Positions 41,201 through 51,035 of a DNA stretch of 64,000 bases are shown here, one piece after another. The first letter of the stretch is position 1. Each line of letters begins with the position of its first letter. The translations under genes and the position numbers were made by a program. The notes under the pieces are model-generated. The model was given only the letters and a program-made list of their open reading frames with translations. It was not told the DNA's origin and ran no database searches. The DNA comes from Mya arenaria (lineage: Eukaryota; Mollusca; Bivalvia; Myida; Myidae): positions 21,755,639 through 21,819,638 of the forward strand of contig NC_069135.1 of NCBI RefSeq assembly GCF_026914265.1, given 5' to 3'.

Positions 41201-44200
41201 TGCAAAATAGTGAATATATATATATTTATATATGTATATATATATACAACTAAGATTGACTAAGAACTTTATTGAAATGGTACCCAGGGGCATATCCAGG
41301 ACCTGATGTTATGGGATACATACTTTGGGCCATATCCCTCTTTGAAATTTAAATGAAAGAGATTTGTCTCACATTTGATGCTAGGACTTCTGTAGACCTC
41401 CCTCTAGAATGTTTTGTAAATGCATGTTTATGCCTAAAATGGTGCAGTTTGATATATACTCTAAACATATAATTCTACGAATATTGCATAAAAAAAGTTT
41501 TCTTGGCAAAATTTTAAGGTGGGTTGGGGTTGGATGTTGTTGCGTCTGTGCCCACTAAATCTGCATATTAACAACAAGACTTTAGTCTTATCAATTAGCT
41601 TGCGTCCAGTGCCGAAATCAGCCATGATCTTGTTCAATAGTGTGATAATTATGTTTCTAATACGCTGTGGAATTGCTTACTGAAACCAGACTTTTGATTT
41701 TTCCTAATGGCATATGTTTTTCTTTTTAACTTTATTTTAGAAATTGGTATCCATGTGGTTTATAAGGTTGTTGTTTTATTTAAAAAAAAATTAGAAAATT
41801 TTAAAACTGGGACTTCAATTCATTGTATTGTTCAGTAGAAGTGGACAAAAGCTAGCAAACATAATGTATAAGATGTAACCCTGTTTCTATACGCCCGTTT
41901 TAAAAAAAACAACTGGACATATTATTGCTTTACCTGTGGCATTCATGCGGGCAGACAGAGTCTAGTATGTTGTCTTCTGAATGACTTTAGAAGTCTTTGT
42001 CCAATCATCACCAATCCTGGTCAGAATGTGTATGGGCATAACATCTAGTTTAATTATCAGTCATATCACTTTTGTCACTCTAAAGTTATCACCCTTTAGT
42101 TATATAAATTACCTAATATTGGTCTTGTCCGCTCAATAACTTTAGAAGCCTTCGTCCAGTCACCAACAAATTTGGACAGAATGTGTATTGGCAAGAAAAT
42201 TCAATAACTGGCCATATCGCTAAAGTCACTTCAGAGTTATTCCCTTTTTCTTTAAAACGGTCTTGTCCTCTCAATAACTTCCTAAGCCTTTGTCCAATCA
42301 TCACCAAATTGGTCAAAATGTGTATTGGCATATTAATATCTTGTTCATAGAAAGTACCTAAAAAAATCGGTCTTGTCCTCTCAATAACTTTCGAAGCCTT
42401 TGTCCAATCATCACCAAATTTGTCAAAATGTGTATTGGCATATTAATATCTCGTTCATAGAAAGTACCTAAAAAAATCGGTCTTGTCCTCTCAATAACTT
42501 TCAAAGCCTTTGTCCAATCATCACCAAATTGGTCAAAATGTGTATTGGCATATTAATATCTCGTTCATAGAAAGTACCTAAAAAAATCGGTCTTGTCCTC
42601 TCAATAACTTTCAAAGCCTTTGTCCAATCATCACCAAATTTGGTCAGAATGCGTATGGGCATATTAATATCTCGATCATGGTAATAACCAGTCATATAGC
42701 GCTTGTCATTTTTGGTCAAAATGTGTATGGGCATAATATCCTCAACAAGTTTAATAACTAGCCATATAGCTTGAGTCACTCAAGAGTACGGAAGTCACCT
42801 TTGAATATATTTTGATTATATGAATAACCTCAAATTGGTCTTGTCCGACCAATACCTTAACAAACCTTTGTCCAATCATCACCAAATTTGGTCAGATTGT
42901 GGTATAGGCAAAATATCTTGCTCAGGTTCGTTATCCAGCAATGTCGCCTCCTGAGTTGTGACCCTTGAATCGTCAAAAACTGTAAAACAGAGTTTGCCCT
43001 AACTTAGTTTGTGTCCTTAATTTAAGACGGGCGTATTTTGTGACAGTTGGCGCTATTGTTTATTAAGGGAAGCAACCTCATTTTCAAGTATTTTTATTTA
43101 TGGATAAAGGTTTTTAGTATGTATTTACCAAAATAAATGGGCTTACTGTTTTGCAGACACTCAACCCATTTATTCAGTAATCGCATATTAACAACCCTTT
43201 AATCAGCTTAGTGTTTGAGATTATATTTTTACAACTAACACAGCCTCCATTTAATTTAATTGATTCCTGATGATTTACCAAAATAAATTAGAAACATTTG
43301 AAAAATACAGACATTTCATTGGACAAAATATAATTTTGAACACTAAATCAGGATAGTGTTCAAATTATATTTTTCTGATGGACAAGCGTCTGTTGAAATC
43401 ATACAAATTTACCTCATTAATGTCAATAATGGCTGACTGCTTATTTACCAAAATGAATTAAAAGATTTGAAAAACACTACATATTGGACAAAATATAATT
43501 TCGAACAAAAATAATGGAATAAATTGTTTACCATTTATGGAGATGGTTTTTTTGTGTCAAGAATGAAAAATTATTTCAAGTTTTTTATTTAATACTTTGA
43601 ATTTACAGTTTGTGATACTTACTAATAATGGTACCATAGGTTATGGCTTAGTTAATACTAATTTATGTCATGTATACATGGTGATTCATTAGAATGTAGA
43701 TTTTGTACTTGATATTGTCCTGTAGTTTTATGATAAGGCCATGCCAAATTGATTCTGATGTTTAGCATCATCTGTCTGGTAGGTTTTAGACTTTCAAAAG
43801 CTAAAAATTAAACCATTTTTAAAACAATCAAAAGATATCCAAGTAAAGTGCATTTGTAAATCTAAAAATATACTGTTAGTAAAACATAAGTTTAGAAGTA
43901 TAGATGTATCATGAATCAAACTCGTGTTAAGCCTTCAATGTTTTATAAACATGCATGTGTCTACATTTGTCTTTAAAGGGACTAGACACAGATGATACAA
44001 TTGCAAGATAAAAAAAGAAAATTGTAAAAGAACTTACATAAAATTCACATCCTTGTGTACAATGCATTGATACTTACTGATGTATCACATTGCTATTGAC
44101 ATAAGCATCTTTCGCAGTTTTTGCACTTTTTCCGAATAGAAATTTACAGGGGTTGAATACCCCTTAAATTCCAGTAAGATTAAAAATAGTGTGGGTATTT

Positions 44201-46991
44201 TTATCTTTACTATTAAACAGATTTGATTTAAACTGGGAAACCGTTGTGCGCTATTTTCAAACAGGAAACAGACAGAAGCATGATTGTTGTGTTTCTTATT
44301 TTTATCATGTAAAACGATGTATTAATATCTGCCTCCTAGTTCGCATTGACAATTCTAGGTTTGGTTTTTTGGGTAATAATGTATTTGCGGATTTTGGGAC
44401 CATCTGGTGTATAGCCTCTTTAATCTTTATATTGCCGTAAAGCTTATCTGCTGTATATATTGGAAACGGTTTGAATTAAGGATACTATGCACATTTTTTT
44501 CATGACATTTATTTATTTTTCCTGTCTGGTAGGTAGGTATTGAAATTAGAACCTGATGCTAAATATAGAATCAAATTGGTCAAGCCTTATGTGATGTACA
44601 AGGATAGATAAGGAAACAAAGTCATTTTTAGACTTTAAATTCTAGCCTTTAGTCATAGTTTTGTATTAACAGAGCGTGGTGAAGATGGTAAAGTGCAGAA
44701 CAGCAACTATTGTGACTTCTGTCTCGGAGACTCCGATGAAAACAAGAAGACTGGGGAGTCTGAGCAGCTGGTTTCCTGCAGCGATTGCGGAAGATCTGGT
44801 AACTAGGTTCAAATTGTATTAGTTATAGGGAGAAAACTGGGATATTATTAAACCTTACGTGTCTTGCAGCAACCTCTGTCTGGGGGCTCACAGGAGAAAA
44901 AAAGATATTTATTAACTAGTTTGCTGGCTTGATTGCTTTCTGCAGCAATTGGATATTCTATCCTTTTGTTTGACTGACGTAACCCAACCGATGTCATGGT
45001 ATTTAAACTCTTTACGTCCTTAAGTCTTGGGCACCCCACTTTCATGCAGTTAATAATAAACATGACCATTCAGAACTCCTCGGCCATTTTCCATCAAAAC
45101 CCACCTCGGATGTATGCTGGTACATCAGTAGAAGTAGTTTATAAGATTTAAATAATAGTATTAATTAATAATAGTGTTTTAACATGAATTTTGTACATCA
45201 CAGTTTAATTTGATTGTAAGGCGTATTGTAAGGCGTATTATTGCATAAATAATTAAGATTCCTATGAATAAAGTCATTAAGTTTAATTACTAAATTGAAG
45301 TTACTACTTTATCAATTTGCAGCGTAGTTAAATGTACTGTAAAGATTTCTGACGAGGTAAACCGTCCATATAAATATGAGGGTGTTTTCAATGGAAAATG
45401 GCTGAGGAGTTTCAAATGGACAATCTCAGTGAAGAATCGTCCTTTGCAATGTATAAAAAAAAATTATTGTATATTTTTTTTTACATAATTATTATGCAAG
45501 TTTGAAGGAAACTTTTACCATAAACCTAGTCACATGATTTTTCTTTTTCAGGTCACCCAACTTGCCTGCAGTTCACGGCAAACATGACTGTTTCCGTGAA
45601 GAAATACCCATGGCAGTGTATTGAGTGTAAATCCTGCGGACTGTGCGGAACTTCTGAGAATGATGTAAGCTTAATAGCAGGGTTAGAAATTCCCATTTTC
45701 AAGGACTAGCCTGAATTTTCATATTTTCTTATATGAATTGAAATATACAATCCTGTATACTTCCTATTTATACAAAGTCAATTAAATCAAAAAAATAATT
45801 CCAGAATTTCATCAGCGGCTTGAACAGATTTCAATCACTGTTCGAATAGCAGACTTGTACATTTTTTTAGTGATCAAAATTTGCAAAAACCAGCAAGCAA
45901 GGTTGTCAAAAAAACATGGGTTTTGTTATATGTTCATATTCAGTCTTATAAGTTCTAATTTTATAAAAATATAAATATGTATTATGCATAGAAATAGGAA
46001 TGTGATAGGAATGGGATGCTAGTACTATTAATCAGACAACTTTAGTAATCTCCCCTGATGGACTTAAAAGAATAGAAAAATTATTACATTTTACTATACT
46101 CTTGTAAATGAATTGTTGTTATTACCTTAAAGTAGACATATGATTTTATAAATTTCAAAACGGTCATCTTAATTAATAATCTTATATCTGTTGCCATGGA
46201 AACAAATCATTGTACATTGTTTCCAGGAGCAGCTACTGTTTTGCGATGATTGTGACCGTGGTTACCACATGTACTGCCTCAACCCGCCCCTGGCTGAGGC
46301 CCCAGAAGGTATACCATTTTAAACTAAATTAAGCATGTGTAATATCTAGCCAATCTTTTTCTTAAGGGATTTTTTTTTAGCTTTGGTGTAGTATGCGTCC
46401 TTGGCTTGGCATACAGAGATTCATACACTTTCATTTTCACAGATTGAAAGTTTTGAAAAGTTTTTGATTTTTTGTCTTCAAATGAGCCGAATTTTGCGTA
46501 AATGTCTGAAAAACGGTGATATAAGACTGCTTATAAAAGATGAGATTGTAGTTTATAATATTTACGCTCGAAATATTGATGATTTGGATCTGAAAGTGTT
46601 ACTAACGCTTTAAGAAAAATGACAGTTTTCCAAACCATTTAGAGCTGTCCTGTGAGTTTTCCTATATTACTGATTTGAAATCATTGATGTCAAAATCATC
46701 TGATTCTGAAACAAAAAATAAAAAAAGGTTGTCGATACAGTCAAGTTGAGAGAGTGCAGCTTTAAGGGCAACACACTAGCGTGTAGCAAGGCCCATTACT
46801 CTGGAAAAAAACATTTGTCTAATTATGCCCCTATATTAGGTGGGAAAATTGAGCAAGTGTTGGCTGCCATTTGCATTGCTCTTAAGGAATGATGTTTTAA
46901 CATTTTATCCTGCTTTTTTTCAGGGAACTGGAGCTGTCATCTGTGTATTGAAGAATTTCATGGTGGAAAGAAGCCAGCTGGAATGGCTTAA
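19456..46991 (+). CDS. DPF: Double PHD finger protein of the DPF/d4 family (ubi-d4/requiem-like); first coding exon not found
   Basis: Eleven exons: 19456-19622, 20463-20582, 27813-28027, 29579-29666, 32280-32387, 33689-33724, 38721-38750, 44673-44798, 45552-45664, 46227-46308 and 46924-46991 (stop TAA). They give about 384 residues with unbroken phase. The first exon found carries the requiem N-terminal signature ([15 protein letters not shown]), continued by [13 protein letters not shown]. An acidic, Lys-rich linker follows. A Krueppel-type finger spans two exons (KPYACE joined to [18 protein letters not shown]). Tandem PHD fingers end the protein ([58 protein letters not shown]). Known family role: DPF proteins are BAF (SWI/SNF) subunits that read acylated and unmodified histone H3 tails. 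Invertebrates often have one gene for vertebrate DPF1-3, so the exact paralogue name is left open. The start codon must lie upstream: the first exon found opens in mid-codon. Confidence 0.95.
19679..19827 (+). repeat. GAT/ATG microsatellite, about 150 bp
   Basis: Near-perfect trinucleotide run with GAAGAT and AAAAT interruptions, starting 57 bp after a DPF splice donor. Both strands appear as homopolymer-like frames (poly-Met and poly-Ser/His), which are not genes. Confidence 0.95.
20210..20375. mobile_element. hAT-like MITE, 166 bp
   Basis: The left end CAGTCATTGAAATTA and right end TAATTTCAACCACTG are imperfect inverted repeats. The hexamer TCTAAA directly flanks both sides (20204-20209 and 20376-20381). 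The short CAG/CTG termini fit hAT, although hAT duplications are normally 8 bp. It lies in a DPF intron and has no coding capacity. The interior repeats the phrase GAACAAGCCC. Confidence 0.8.
20583..21737 (+). other. DPF large intron, first part
   Basis: AT-rich sequence without a recognisable element up to the Harbinger-like MITE. Confidence 0.4.
21738..21930. mobile_element. PIF/Harbinger-like MITE, 193 bp, GC-rich
   Basis: Both ends read TGCACCAGTCAATT(G/A)TAAC in inverted orientation, followed by ACCACGCCCCCC, and TAA flanks both sides. A 3-bp TAA duplication is typical of PIF/Harbinger. The core is strikingly GC-rich (TCCGGGGATAGCTGGGGAAA) in an AT-rich intron. A second copy is at 63554-63853. 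Confidence 0.85.
21931..24822 (+). other. DPF large intron, middle part
   Basis: It contains the fold-back copy at 22251-22573 (separate entry). At about 22740-23000 there is a less AT-rich block (GTCGGCTGATGTCTCAACCC) that may be a further dispersed repeat; its ends could not be defined. The rest shows nothing. Confidence 0.4.
22251..22573. mobile_element. Fold-back element FB-A, compact copy, 323 bp
   Basis: It starts AACTGCACTGTCACAGATTG and ends AATCTGTGAGAGTGCAGCT. Family phrases TTTTTTGTCTTGGAA, GATATAAGACTGCTAAGAAA and GATGTTTTATGGCTAAAA are present in the left arm. It carries no cargo, so it shows the minimal form of the family. Confidence 0.85.
24823..27654. mobile_element. Element with ATTATGCCCCCC ends and internal about 180-200-bp repeats, split by a nested insertion
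   Basis: The ends ATTATGCCCCCC and GGGGGGCATAAT are perfect 12-bp inverted repeats. The interior consists of diverged tandem units containing GAGTGATAACTCAACAATGC, CATGGCCCTCAAACTTGAC and AAGGTCAAGGTCACAGTGAC. After the left end comes a GTCGGTCGGTCGGTC run. No protein is encoded. At about 25862-27190 the unit series is interrupted by a different element. The layout resembles non-autonomous bivalve repeats with tandem cores; the class is unknown. Confidence 0.75.
25862..27190. mobile_element. Element with ATACCCCCCAA ends, nested in the previous one
   Basis: It begins ATACCCCCCAAAACAAAGTT and ends near TTGGGGGGTAT at about 27168, with a short trailing piece. The interior has diverged units of about 190 bp (CTTTTTCAAACTTTCAAATA, CCATGATGTAAACCT). 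Host repeat phrases resume on the right (GATTTTAGGATTCATAGAGC), which shows that this is a younger insertion. The right border is approximate. Confidence 0.65.
28052..28851. mobile_element. Inverted-repeat element with GGTTCGAATTTA ends, about 800 bp
   Basis: The left end GGTTCGAATTTA is matched by TAAATTCGAACC at the right. Just inside both ends lie palindromic CTCGCAAAATTTTGCGAGTG-type motifs. It sits 24 bp after a DPF splice donor (28028). No coding sequence is present. Confidence 0.7.
29216..29455 (+). mobile_element. tRNA-derived SINE
   Basis: The head AGCCGGTTAGCGCAGTGGTT contains an A box, and GGATTTGACTCC resembles a B box, spaced as in tRNA. A body follows (TCTCCAGGTTCTCCTGTTTC, ACAAGACCACACTC), then an AT-rich tail. 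The body resembles conserved central domains of lophotrochozoan SINEs, but I cannot name the superfamily with certainty. It is in a DPF intron. Confidence 0.75.
30478..32226. mobile_element. Fold-back element FB-A with 179-bp-repeat cargo, copy 1 (1.75 kb)
   Basis: The termini AGCTGCACTCTCACAGATTG and AATCTGTGAGAGTGCAGCT are flanked by TTAA on both sides. The arms are long inverted repeats; ACCGTTAGTAACGGTTTA marks the inner edge of the right arm. Between the arms lies cargo from about 30650 (CTTGACTATTCGAAGAATAA, then GGCGTCACACC) to about 32075 (GCGCTGTCTCTGTGACAGCT). It contains tandem 179-bp units with starts near 30873, 31052, 31232 and 31411, and further diverged units. There is no coding sequence. 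Confidence 0.85.
32388..33688 (+). other. DPF intron between the Krueppel-finger exon and the 36-bp exon
   Basis: AT-rich; no element recognised. Confidence 0.45.
34349..34414. repeat. Short hairpin: 20-bp arms, 26-nt loop
   Basis: GGTGAAAGCGAAAAGGTTCT at 34349-34368 and AGAACCTTTTCGCATTCACC at 34395-34414 are reverse complements with one mismatch. It lies in a DPF intron and could form an RNA hairpin in the pre-mRNA. It may be the remains of a small inverted-repeat element. Confidence 0.8.
34944..36155. mobile_element. Probable element with weak CTCCCRCAA ends, about 1.2 kb
   Basis: The left border CGCTCCCACAATAACGATAT and right border CGCGTTGCGGGAGTAATA are loosely inverted. The interior repeats phrases such as GACCTTGACCTTT and TTGGATGAC at irregular spacing. 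Borders and family are uncertain. Confidence 0.45.
35267..35291. repeat. AT dinucleotide repeat
   Basis: About twelve AT units. Similar short TA runs occur near 39206, 41215 and 63067. Confidence 0.85.
36940..38602. mobile_element. Fold-back element FB-A with 179-bp-repeat cargo, copy 2 (1.66 kb)
   Basis: Same design as the copy at 30478-32226: AGCTGCACTCTCACAG at the left, TGTAAGAGTGCAGCT at the right, and the cargo inserted at the same arm position. Units with ATTCTGGTTAAGGTTTTG start near 37351, 37530, 37709, 37887 and 38066, spaced about 179 bp. The right arm again opens with ACCGTTAGTAACGGTTTA. It is in a different DPF intron from copy 1. Confidence 0.85.
38751..39812 (+). other. DPF intron, part upstream of the piggyBac-like MITE
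   Basis: AT-rich, with a TA run near 39206. No element with definable borders. Confidence 0.4.
39817..40021. mobile_element. piggyBac-like MITE with a 67-bp central palindrome
   Basis: It is flanked by TTAA on both sides (39813-39816 and 40022-40025) with CCCTTAGGCTGCTG at the left and CAGCATGCAAAGGG at the right. TTAA duplication plus CCCTT termini is the piggyBac pattern. Inside, 39851-39883 and 39885-39917 are 33-nt reverse complements with one mismatch and a single central base. No coding capacity. Confidence 0.8.
40026..41888 (+). other. DPF intron, unremarkable stretch
   Basis: AT-rich with short TA runs (about 41215-41246). No gene, RNA or defined element was seen. Confidence 0.4.
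41889..43036. mobile_element. Element with ATACGCCCGTTTTAAA ends and 110-bp tandem core
   Basis: The left ATACGCCCGTTTTAAA and right TTTAAGACGGGCGTAT are inverted repeats, 15 of 16 bases matching, 1148 bp apart. The core has four close 110-bp units starting with GGTCTTGTCCTCTC at 42259, 42369, 42479 and 42589, flanked by more diverged units. No protein; non-autonomous. Confidence 0.8.
43037..44672 (+). other. DPF intron, unremarkable stretch
   Basis: AT-rich. The phrase TTTACCAAAAT-AAT recurs at about 43127, 43275 and 43445, which hints at an old repeat. No coding signal. Confidence 0.4.
45064..45421. mobile_element. MITE with about 38-bp imperfect terminal inverted repeats, 358 bp
   Basis: The left part contains ACTCCTCGGCCATTTTCCAT and the right part ATGGAAAATGGCTGAGGAGT, within longer matching arms that start GACCATT and end AATGGAC. 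It lies in the intron between the two PHD-finger exons of DPF. The superfamily is not identified. Confidence 0.7.
45665..46226 (+). other. DPF intron, no element recognised
   Basis: The intron begins with AGCAGGGTTAGAAATTCCCA, which looks like one end of a transposon, but no matching second end was found. Confidence 0.4.
46429..46761. mobile_element. Fold-back element FB-A, diverged copy, last DPF intron
   Basis: The left end is degenerate (TTTTCACAGATTGAAAG); the right end TTGAGAGAGTGCAGCT is followed by TTAA. Internal phrases GTGATATAAGACTGCT and AACGCTTTAAGAAAAATGAC match the other copies. Confidence 0.75.
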
Positions 46992-49265
46992 ATCTTGTAT
47001 TGTCATGGAAACAGTGGTTACCATGGCAACTGTTTTAATTTTGTCTATTTTCTTTGGTGTTGCATTATGGCTTTTGAAACAATTTTCATGGAATGCTTTG
47101 GCAGCCATAAAGGGATCGCCATTTTATTGGTGTTGTATATGGCTTAAAGTGGTTACTCTGATAACTACCTCTCATATCTATATGAGGTCACTTTCATTGG
47201 TGTTTCATTATGGCCTAAATTCCTGTTTGCACAGAATAATGGTTTCCGTGACAACCAATAAATCAGGCTATTTTTTGTGTTATTTTTTTCATTGAGTTCA
47301 AATTCCTGGCCCCTATATCTCAAAAGTTCTTCAGCGTAAAAAGCTTTAGTATCTGATCTCATTAGAACCAATTTCAATTAATGAGCTTTGAGGCCAGTTG
47401 TTATGAAAACAGTTGTTACCATGGCAACATATTGGGCCTTTAATGAGTATTGCATAAGTGTGAGATGGTTTAGATGTTATCTTGTGTTTGGAAAAAAGGA
47501 GATGAAGATGAAAATTATTTAAAGCTACGTTTTTGTAAAGTGACCTTGTTCCGCATACTATACGATATGAGTATAAATAAGTGATTACTTTCCTTTAATG
47601 TTGTTAGTTAATTTGTATTGTGTTTTAGGCTGTAGTTCCGCAAATCAATTATGGTGTTATTTGGAATTAATCATGAAAGTGAATTATAAGACCACTTTAT
47701 TTAAATATGTTCATATGATTGCAATGTTAATGTTAATTTAAAAGCAGGCTGAAGAATCTTAAATAAATCTTGGTGAGGAGCTGAGGGATATAGATAATTT
47801 TAGATAATTACACAGAGAATGGAAATATGTTGATTTACTTTCTCTACAAGTAATCAAAATGTCCTAAACCAATGTCACATTTCATTTCATAAACTTAACA
47901 CTAGTAATACACTTGTGAGATGAAAGCAATGTTCATATTTTTAAGTACATAGGTTTATCAGTAACTGTTCTGAAACTAATTGTTTCAAAAAACTTATTAA
48001 TTAACATTACCTATTCTTAGCTGGGACCACTAACTAAGTCCTACTCCCAGTTATAAGGTAATGACAGGCTCTTATCGGTTACATTTTGGGGCCACTCTAA
48101 GTATATTTTGTGTTTGATATTTATTGCCTGTGAACAGAAAAATCATGCTTGTTGTGCCTTCATTTTGTCATTTTCATGATGTTATGGTATGTTTGTTTTG
48201 ATTAGAAAGAATATATTACAAAATATTGTACAATTTACAAAGACTAATGATCATTGCAAAGATAAAAGATTTAGACAACAGAATTTAATTCTTATAGAAT
48301 ATGAAAAGTATGTCATGCTTTTGATATATCAAAGATATATTAAATATCAACCTCATTGCATAAAACATTTTTTTTTTTTTGTATTAATATAAATGTAATA
48401 TGTGGAAAACCATGACTGAGACATTTCCTTTTCATCAAATTTATCATCAGTTTGTGCAGGCATTTTCATACAGCATTTTCTTAACCATAATCTTCATTTT
48501 ATCACTGATCTATATTTCATCATTTCCAACAATACAGTATGTCTGTGTACATAAAATGAATGTTGTTCTTTTTAAAATATTATGTACATGTAGAAGAATA
48601 ATAAATAATGAAAGATATTACTTTTAACGAGTATTTTATCACCTTTATATGAAAAAAGACGCTTTAACAAACGGGACCGAATACACTTTTGATAAGCATA
48701 CTAGTTTTCCCTTACTAAAGACTTTAATGAAGGGATATATATGGCATTGGGTCCATCCATCCATCCATCCATCCATCCATCCATCCATCCATCCATCTAT
48801 CTGTCTGTCAGAAGCCATTACTACATACTAGAATGAAAATTATATAACCTATATGTGGTGATGGACTTGCAAGAACCATCTCGAAGTCAGTAACACAAGA
48901 GTAATTGCCCTTTAATAAATGAAAGAAATGCTAATATGTGGCATTACTATGTAACTAAGTAACAGCCATTAATGTAACTTACTTAAAGTGTGAATAACCA
49001 TAAGTTGGTGGAACACAATCATGCAAGATTCATCGCATTCGGATCAGTTGTACTTAAATTGCATTATTATAATAAGGTAAAATTTGACAGTCAAGAACCA
49101 TTACTAAAGATCTTCTTGACAAAAGTTAATGAATAATATGGCTCATAACATTGCCATTCATGGCGAGATTTAGAAAGGATTTGGCGTCAGTAACCACCAT
49201 AACCTGACAAGTGGTGTGCCACTCTCTGGTCCCTAGCTTCAATATTGAGGTCACTGCATGCCGCT
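46992..49265 (+). other. DPF 3' flank
   Basis: It probably includes the DPF 3' UTR; AATAAA at 47762-47767 is a candidate polyadenylation signal (another lies near 47254). Further on it is AT-rich without coding signal. A CCAT tetranucleotide repeat lies at 48751-48797. Confidence 0.5.
48751..48797 (+). repeat. CCAT microsatellite
   Basis: About eleven CCAT units, decaying into CTATCTGTCTGTC. Confidence 0.95.
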
Positions 49266-49840
49266 CAGCAGCATGTTGGGGTAGTCATTGCCTACATCAA
49301 GGCAGCATGTTGGGGAAGTCATTGCTTACATCAAGGCAGCCTGTGGGGTAGTCATTGCCTGCATCAAGGCAGCCTGTGGGGTAGTCATTGCCTGCATCAA
49401 GGCAGCCTGTGGGGTAGTCATTGCCTGCATCAAGGCAGCATATGGGGAGTGTCATTGCCTGCATCAAGGCAGCATATGGGGAGTGCCATTGCCTGCATCA
49501 AGGCAGCATATGGGGAGTGCCATTGCCTGCACCAAGGCAGCATATGGGGAGTGTCATTGCCTGCATCAAGGCAGTATATGGGGAGTGCCATAGCCTGCAT
49601 GAAGGCAGCATATGGGGAGTGTCATTTCCTGCATGAAGGCAGCATATGGGGAGTGTCATTGCCTGCATCAAGTCAGCATATGAAGAATGTCATTGCCTGC
49701 ATCAAGGCAGCATATGGGGAGTGTCATTGCCTGCATCAAGGCAGCATATGGGGAGTGTCATTGCCTGCATCAAGGCAGCATATGGGGAGTGTCATTGCCT
49801 GCATCAAGGCAGCATATGGGGGAAGTGATTGCCTGCATCA

Positions 49841-51035
49841 AGGCAGCATGTGGCAAATTTATTGCCTGCATCAAGAAGTCAGCATGTTGGGGTACTCATT
49901 GCCCGTGCCAAGACATCATGTGGATGGTAGTCATTGCATGCATCAATGCAACATGTGGTGATAGTCATTGCCTGCATCTAGGCAGCATGTGTGGTAGTCA
50001 TTGCCTGCATTAAGACAGTATGTGTGGGGAACTCATTGTTTGTATCAAGGCAGCATGTGGGGAAAGTCATTGCCTGCATCAAGGCAGTATGTGGGTTGAT
50101 CTTTGCCTGCATCAAGACAGCATGTGGGTATTCATTACCTGCATCAAGACAGCATGTGGGGGAATCATTGCCTGTGTCAAGGCAGCATGTGGGTGATAGT
50201 TATTGCCAGCATCAAGAAAGTATGTGGGAGTAGACATTGCCTGCATCAAGGCAGTATATGGTGGAAGGCATTTCCTGCATCAAAGCAGCATGTGGGGGTA
50301 GTCATTGCCTGTGTCAAGGCAGCATTTGGGGAAGTCATTACTGGCATCAATGTAGCATGTGGGGAAGTCATTGTCTGCATCAAGGCAGAACCTGGGGGTA
50401 GTCATTGTGTGTGTCAAGGCAGCATGTGGGGGTAGTCATTGTCTGTGTCAAGGCAGCATGTGGGGGGAATCATTGTCTGTGTCAGGGCAACATGTAGGGG
50501 TAGTCATTGTCTGTGTCAAGGCAGAATGTGGGGGTCTGTGTCAAGGCAGCATGTGGGAGTAGTCATCGTCTGTGTCAAGGCAGCATGTGGGGGTAGTCAT
50601 TTTCGGTGTCAAGGCAGCATGTGGGGGTAGTCATTGTCTGTGTCAAGGTAGAATGTGGGGGTAGTCATTGTCTGTGTCAAGGCAGCATGTGGGGGTAGTC
50701 ATTGTCTGTGTCAAGGTAGAATGTGGGAGTAGTCATTGTCTGTGTCAAGGCAGCATGTGGGAGTAGTCATTGTCTGTGTCAAGGCAGCATGTGGGGGTAG
50801 TCATTGTCTGTGTCAAGGTAGAATGTGGGGGTAGTCATTGTCTGTGTCAAGGCAGCATGTGGGAGTAGTCATTTTCTGTGTCAAGGTAGAATGTGGGGGT
50901 AGTCATTGTCTGTGTCAAGGCAGCATGTGGGGGTAGTCATTTTCTGTGTCAAGATAGAATGTGGGGGTAGTCATTGTCTGTGTCAAGGCAGCATGTGGGA
51001 GTAGTCATTGTCGGTGTCAAGGCAGCATGTGGGAG
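49841..51035 (+). repeat. Variant block inside the 34-bp array
   Basis: The units here read GGCAGCATGTGGGGGTAGTC plus ATTGTCTGTGTCAA, still 34 bp. Many alternate with a GGTAGAATG variant (for example near 50646, 50714, 50816, 50884), giving 68-bp dimers. The TAG in each unit breaks the long reading frames of the flanking blocks. Confidence 0.9.

Noticed and set aside
46840-47295. 151-codon open frame downstream of DPF
   Set aside because: It overlaps the last DPF exon in a different frame, has no family features and reads through AT-rich 3' flank.
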